A DNA stretch of 64,000 nucleotides from Mesorhizobium sp. M4B.F.Ca.ET.058.02.1.1 (GTDB taxonomy: Bacteria > Pseudomonadota > Alphaproteobacteria > Rhizobiales > Rhizobiaceae). The DNA lies in the NCBI RefSeq assembly GCF_003952505.1, contig NZ_CP034450.1:3596001-3660000 (forward strand), written 5' to 3'. Positions 60,216 to 64,000 of this stretch are shown one piece after another. Position numbers and translations under genes: made by a program. Numbering within the stretch: position 1 is the first letter of the stretch; every line of letters starts with the position of its first letter. The notes below the pieces were generated by a model, which had not been told where the DNA came from, ran no database searches, and saw nothing but the letters and a program-made list of their open reading frames with translations.

Positions 60216-61243
60216 GCGCGACCATCACCCATATGCGGCGCGAGATCGAAGAGATCCCGGAAGCAACCGCCCGCCTGCTCGACGGTTCGGCGGCGGTGCT
60301 GACCGAGGCCGGGCGCGGTATCCGCGAGCGCGATCCGAGTTTCGTCGTCACCGTCGCGCGCGGCTCATCCGACCATGCCGCCACCTTCATGAAATACGCC
60401 GTCGAGCTGACCGCCGGCCTTGCCGTCGCCTCGGTCGGCCCGTCCATCGCCTCGATCTATGGCGCCAGGCTGAGGCTCGCCGGCTCCGCCTGCCTGGCGA
60501 TCTCGCAATCGGGCAAGAGTCCCGACATCGTCGCCATGGCGGAGACGGCCAGGGCCGGCGGCGCGCTCACCGTCGCCATCACCAACACCGCCGATTCGCC
60601 GCTGGCGCGCGCCTCGGACTTTGCCATCGACATCCTCGCCGGACCGGAGCGCAGCGTCGCCGCGACCAAGACCTTCGTCAATTCGGCCGTCGCTGGCCTG
60701 GCGCTGATGGCGCATTGCACCGGCGACGAGGCGCTGCTTGCGGCATTGGCGCACCTGCCCGAGCATTTCGAGAAGGCAATCGCCTGCGACTGGATGGCGC
60801 TGGCCGGCCCACTGGAGACGCCGCGGTCGCTGTTCATCCTCGGTCGCGGCCCGTCGGCGGCGATGGCCAACGAGGCGGCGCTGAAATTCAAGGAGACCTG
60901 CGGCATGCATGCCGAAGCCTACAGCGCGGCCGAGGTCATGCACGGACCGCTGGCGCTGGTCGGGCCGGGCTTTCCGGTGCTGGCGCTCGCCGCCCGCGAC
61001 GCTTCCGAACCGTCGGTCGCCGAGGCGGCCGACAATCTGGCCGGCAAGGGCGCGGCCGTCTTCGTGACATCCGGCAAGGCGACCAAGGCACGGGCCCTGC
61101 CCTATGTGGCGACCGGCCATCCGCTGACCGATCCGCTGGCGTTGATCGTGTCGTTCTATGGCTTCGTCGAGGCCTTTGCCCGCCATCGCGGCCTCGACCC
61201 CGATACGCCGCGCAATTTGCGCAAGGTGACGGAAACCGTATGA
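60212..61243 (+). CDS. SIS-domain glucosamine-6-phosphate deaminase (NagB-II/AgaS type)
   Basis: 343 residues with two SIS domains. The first has VTVARGSSDHAATFMKYAVE, LAISQSGKSPDIVAMAETAR and TKTFVNSAVAGLALM; the second has SLFILGRGPSAAMANEAALK and LKFKETCGMHAEAYSAAEVM with GPLALVGPGFPVLAL. It looks like the isomerase half of GlmS without the glutaminase domain. Such proteins work as GlcN-6-phosphate deaminases in clusters lacking classical nagB, which suits its position between gntR and nagA. Confidence 0.87.
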   Translation: MSATITHMRREIEEIPEATARLLDGSAAVLTEAGRGIRERDPSFVVTVARGSSDHAATFMKYAVELTAGLAVASVGPSIASIYGARLRLAGSACLAISQSGKSPDIVAMAETARAGGALTVAITNTADSPLARASDFAIDILAGPERSVAATKTFVNSAVAGLALMAHCTGDEALLAALAHLPEHFEKAIACDWMALAGPLETPRSLFILGRGPSAAMANEAALKFKETCGMHAEAYSAAEVMHGPLALVGPGFPVLALAARDASEPSVAEAADNLAGKGAAVFVTSGKATKARALPYVATGHPLTDPLALIVSFYGFVEAFARHRGLDPDTPRNLRKVTETV

Positions 61244-62397
61244 GCGACCGTTTCGCCCTCACTGGCGCCCGCATCTTCGACGGCGCCGACTGGCACGACA
61301 ATGCCGCCCTCGTGGTGAGCGGCGGCCTGGTCGAGGCCATCCTCCCCGCCGGCGCCATTCCGGCCGGTGTCGATCGCATCGAGACCGACGGCCTGCTGGC
61401 GCCGGGCTTCGTCGACCTGCAGGTCAATGGCGGCGGCGGCGTCATGCTCAACGACCATCCCGACGTCACCTCGATCGAGACCATTTGCCGGGCGCACGCC
61501 CCGTTCGGCACCACGGCGCTTTTGCCGACGCTGATCACCGATACGCCAGCGATCACGGCGGCTGCCGTCGCGGCCGGCGCCGCGGCGGCGCGGCAGAAGG
61601 TGCCGGGCTTCCTCGGCCTGCATCTCGAGGGCCCGCATCTGTCGGTCGCCCGCAAGGGCGCGCATGACCCGGCGCTGATCCGGCCGATGACGGACGTGGA
61701 CCAGGCGGCGCTGATCGCGGCGCGGAAAGACCTGCCCGTGCTGCTGACCACGATCGCGCCCGAATCGGTCGAGCCGGCGCGCGTCACGGCCCTGGCAATG
61801 GCCGGCCTCATCGTCAGCCTCGGCCATTCCGACACCACCTATGTCACGGCGAGCGCTTTCGCGGCCGCCGGCGCAACGGTGGTGACCCATCTCTTCAACG
61901 CCATGAGCCAGATCGGCAACCGCGAGCCAGGACTGGCCGGTGCCGCCATCGCCACAGGCGGCCTGTCGGCCGGCATCATTGCCGACGGCATCCATGTCGA
62001 TCCCGCCACCATGGCGATCGCGCTGCGCGCCAAGAAGGGGCCGGGGAAAATCGTGCTGGTCACCGACGCCATGGCGACGATCGGCACCGACATGACATCG
62101 TTCACGCTGAACGGCCGCACCATCTACCGCAAGGACGGCAGCCTCAGACTGGCCGACGGCACGCTGGCCGGGGCCGATCTCGACATGATCTCGGCCGTGC
62201 GCTTCATGCACCGCGGCGTCGGGCTTGAGCTTGGCGAGGCACTGCGCATGGCTTCGCTCTATCCGGCCGAGGCGATCGGCCAGGCGCACCGGCTTGGCCG
62301 CTTCGCCAACGGCACCGCCGCCGACATCGTGGCACTATCGGAGGATCTGGACGTGAAGAGCGTCTGGATCGGCGGGAAGAAGTTGTTCGGGGCGTAG
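61240..62397 (+). CDS. nagA: N-acetylglucosamine-6-phosphate deacetylase
   Basis: 385 residues; ATG 61240 overlaps the SIS gene stop. Amidohydrolase landmarks are PGFVDLQVNGGGGVMLND, metal-binding Glu in LGLHLEGPHLSVARKGAH, His in VSLGHSDTTYVTASAF and THLFNAMSQIGNREPGLAG, and the catalytic Asp in LVTDAMATIGTDM. It removes the acetyl group from GlcNAc-6-phosphate, upstream of the deaminase encoded by the previous gene. It is the last gene of the plus arm. Confidence 0.93.
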   Translation: MSDRFALTGARIFDGADWHDNAALVVSGGLVEAILPAGAIPAGVDRIETDGLLAPGFVDLQVNGGGGVMLNDHPDVTSIETICRAHAPFGTTALLPTLITDTPAITAAAVAAGAAAARQKVPGFLGLHLEGPHLSVARKGAHDPALIRPMTDVDQAALIAARKDLPVLLTTIAPESVEPARVTALAMAGLIVSLGHSDTTYVTASAFAAAGATVVTHLFNAMSQIGNREPGLAGAAIATGGLSAGIIADGIHVDPATMAIALRAKKGPGKIVLVTDAMATIGTDMTSFTLNGRTIYRKDGSLRLADGTLAGADLDMISAVRFMHRGVGLELGEALRMASLYPAEAIGQAHRLGRFANGTAADIVALSEDLDVKSVWIGGKKLFGA

Positions 62398-62467
62398 GCC
62401 ATCGATCCCACCGTCAATTGGGAAACCAACGTTCGCAATTGGCCGGAACCCTTCGCGCATCGTCATC

Positions 62468-62622
62468 CTCGGGCTTGACCCGAGGATCCATGCCGTGACC
62501 TGTGACGTAAAGTGTAACGGTGCAGAATTCTGTAAACGTTGCAACGCCTTGGCGTCTCGGCATGGATCCTAGGGTCTACGCCGCGTCGCTTCGCACCTTG
62601 CTTCGCCCTAGGATGACGAAGC
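62468..62622. repeat. Intergenic inverted repeat (CGTCATCCT...GGATCCATGCCG type)
   Basis: The left half CGTCATCCTCGGGCTTGACC then CGAGGATCCATGCCG and the right half CGGCATGGATCCTAGGGTC ... CCCTAGGATGACG mirror each other around a 45-base centre. Each half also folds by itself (CCTCGGG/CCCGAGG; CCTAGGG/CCCTAGG). It occupies the 227-base gap between the convergent nagA and matB genes. Confidence 0.75.
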
Positions 62623-62624
62623 TA

Positions 62625-64000
62625 TTAGCCGGCTCGAACCGCTGCGTAGAGATCCTTGTAGGTCTCGCGCAAAACGTTCTTCTGCACCTTGCCCATGGTG
62701 TTGCGGGGCAACTCGTCGACGAAGATCACCTGCTTCGGATGTTTGTATCGGGCGAGCCGGCCCGCAATGGCGTCAAGGACGTCGGCCGCGCCGATGGCCG
62801 AGCCCGGCTTGCGCACCACGACCGCGGTGACACCCTCGCCGAAGTCCGGATGAGCGACGCCGATCACCGCGCTTTCGCTAACGCCGGCAAGCGCATCGAT
62901 CTCGCCTTCGATCTCCTTGGGGTAGATGTTGTAGCCGCCGGAAATGATCAGGTCCTTGCCGCGCCCGACGATATGCACATAGCCGTCCCGGTCGATGAGG
63001 CCGAGATCGCCGGTGATGAAGAAGCCGTCGGGACGGAATTCGGCCGTGGTCTTTTCCGGCATCCGCCAGTAGCCGGCAAAGACGTTCGGGCCCTTCACCT
63101 CGATTATGCCGACCTTGCCCTGAGCAAGCGACCCGCTGCCGTCTGGATCGGCGATGCGCAGCGAAACACCCGGCAAAGGAAAGCCGACCGTGCCGGCGCG
63201 CCGCTCGCCATCATAGGGGTTGGACGTGTTCATATTGGTCTCGGTCATGCCGTAGCGCTCGAGGATGGCGTGGCCGGTGCGCTCGCGCCAGGCGGCATGC
63301 GTCTCGGCCAGCAACGGCGCAGACCCGGAAATGAACAGGCGGATGTTCTTGGCCGCCTGGGCGTCCAGGCCCTCCTGCTGCAGAAGCCTGACATAAAAGG
63401 TCGGCACGCCCATCAATGCCGTGGCGCGCGGCAGCAGCGCGATGATGCGGGCCGGGTCGAATTTTGCTTCGAACAGCATCGAGGCGCCGGCCATCAGGAT
63501 GACGTTGGTGGCCACGAAGAGGCCATGCGTGTGGAAGATCGGCAGCGCATGGATTAGGACGTCATCGGACGTGAAGCGCCAGTACTCGACCAGCACATGT
63601 GCGTTCGACGCAAGGTTCTCGTGGCTGAGCATGGCGCCCTTCGAGCGGCCGGTCGTGCCCGATGTGTAGAGGATCGCGGCAAGGTCGTCCGGTCCGCGCG
63701 CCACGTCGTTGAAATCCGCCTGATATCCGGAAGCGCTTTCCGGCAGCGAACCGTCGCCGTGCTGGCCAAGCGTCGCCAGCGCCGCGCCGGACGCTTGCGC
63801 CAGCGGGGCGATATCGGCCGCCCTTGCCGGGTCGCAGACCACCAGCCGTGGTTCGGCATCGCCAAAGAAATAGCGGAGTTCCGGCGGCGTGTAGGCGGTG
63901 TTGAGCGGCAGGAAGACGGCGCCGGCGCGCAGGCAAGCGAGGTAGAGCAGCACCGCTTCCGGGCTCTTCTCGACCTGCACGGCGACGCGGTCGCCCGGCG
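62625..64000 (-). CDS. matB: Malonyl-CoA synthetase (acyl-AMP ligase), 5' end beyond the window
   Basis: At least 458 residues are visible, reading in from the right edge as PGDRVAVQVEKSPEAVLLYL. The ATP loop is AAILYTSGTTGRSKGAMLSH, then ALPIFHTHGLFVATNVIL, the A5 motif LERYGMTETNMNTSNPYDGE, the hinge ITGDLGLIDRDGYVHIVGRG and the catalytic Lys in LPRNTMGKVQKNVLRETY. The IFHTHGLF and TETNMNTSNPYDGERR blocks are characteristic of MatB, which makes malonyl-CoA from malonate and CoA. A malonate decarboxylase or other mat genes may lie outside the window. Confidence 0.87.
   Translation of the reverse strand, partial: PGDRVAVQVEKSPEAVLLYLACLRAGAVFLPLNTAYTPPELRYFFGDAEPRLVVCDPARAADIAPLAQASGAALATLGQHGDGSLPESASGYQADFNDVARGPDDLAAILYTSGTTGRSKGAMLSHENLASNAHVLVEYWRFTSDDVLIHALPIFHTHGLFVATNVILMAGASMLFEAKFDPARIIALLPRATALMGVPTFYVRLLQQEGLDAQAAKNIRLFISGSAPLLAETHAAWRERTGHAILERYGMTETNMNTSNPYDGERRAGTVGFPLPGVSLRIADPDGSGSLAQGKVGIIEVKGPNVFAGYWRMPEKTTAEFRPDGFFITGDLGLIDRDGYVHIVGRGKDLIISGGYNIYPKEIEGEIDALAGVSESAVIGVAHPDFGEGVTAVVVRKPGSAIGAADVLDAIAGRLARYKHPKQVIFVDELPRNTMGKVQKNVLRETYKDLYAAVRAG

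Overview
The window looks like chromosomal DNA of an alphaproteobacterium of the Mesorhizobium/Rhizobiales type. The evidence is high G+C coding with strong third-position bias, the aroA-cmk-rpsA order, a FYDLN-type acidic protein, a MucR/Ros zinc-finger remnant, many ABC importers with periplasmic binding proteins, and the palindromic intergenic repeats common in rhizobia. The genus is inferred from overall resemblance; no search was run. No phage, transposase, CRISPR or integrase gene is visible.

Layout. 1-2.5 kb (minus): a GT10 glycosyltransferase, a DUF1349 protein and an aldehyde dehydrogenase, all carrying single-base frameshifts. 2.7-8.7 kb: ketose/pentose catabolism, with a D-tagatose-3-epimerase-like isomerase, an FGGY kinase and a DeoR regulator on the minus strand, diverging from a second FGGY kinase (D-ribulokinase-like) and a HAD phosphatase. 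8.7-14.9 kb (minus): gntR, a PLP-dependent gamma-family enzyme and a complete CUT1 sugar importer, one permease being frameshifted. 15.0-17.4 kb: a mucR-like remnant, a DUF2161 nuclease-fold protein, a small lipoprotein, tRNA-Ala(GGC) and the FYDLN protein. 17.6-21.9 kb (plus): aroA, a membrane protein, cmk, a highly structured leader, rpsA and its terminator.

22-26.9 kb (minus): an SDR enzyme, then a translationally coupled operon ddaH-like, tetR, TPP decarboxylase, capsular-type glycosyltransferase. It diverges from a basic-amino-acid ABC importer and an Ldh2-family reductase (27.1-31.6 kb). I read these together as a locus for arginine, methylarginine or related guanidino compounds. A candidate small RNA ending in a strong terminator follows. 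32-38.4 kb: DoxX, a nucleoside-diphosphate-sugar-epimerase-like oxidoreductase, a cytochrome P450, an FMN reductase and a secreted caspase-like protein with eight 48-residue repeats. 38.6-41.0 kb: gyrB.

41.2-51.6 kb: hydantoinase/oxoprolinase subunits (hyuB, hyuA) diverging from ferredoxin-NADP reductase; deoC with a double-domain ALDH16-type dehydrogenase, behind a near-consensus RutR-like box; then an SDR/FAH pair that looks like the last two steps of oxidative deoxy-sugar acid breakdown. 51.8-62.4 kb: a divergent amino-sugar regulon. The minus arm is murQ, binding protein, two permeases, Gfo/Idh oxidoreductase and ATPase; the plus arm is the amino-sugar kinase, gntR, SIS deaminase and nagA. 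The arms are governed by two almost identical 18-bp sites placed symmetrically. The window ends inside matB.

The main theme is uptake and breakdown of sugars, amino sugars and amino acids, each block with its own local regulator, placed between housekeeping anchors (aroA-cmk-rpsA, tRNA, gyrB). The strongest unexplained signals are the three-hairpin RNA upstream of rpsA, the twin operators of the amino-sugar regulon, the candidate sRNA near 31.8 kb and the composition of the guanidino-compound locus.
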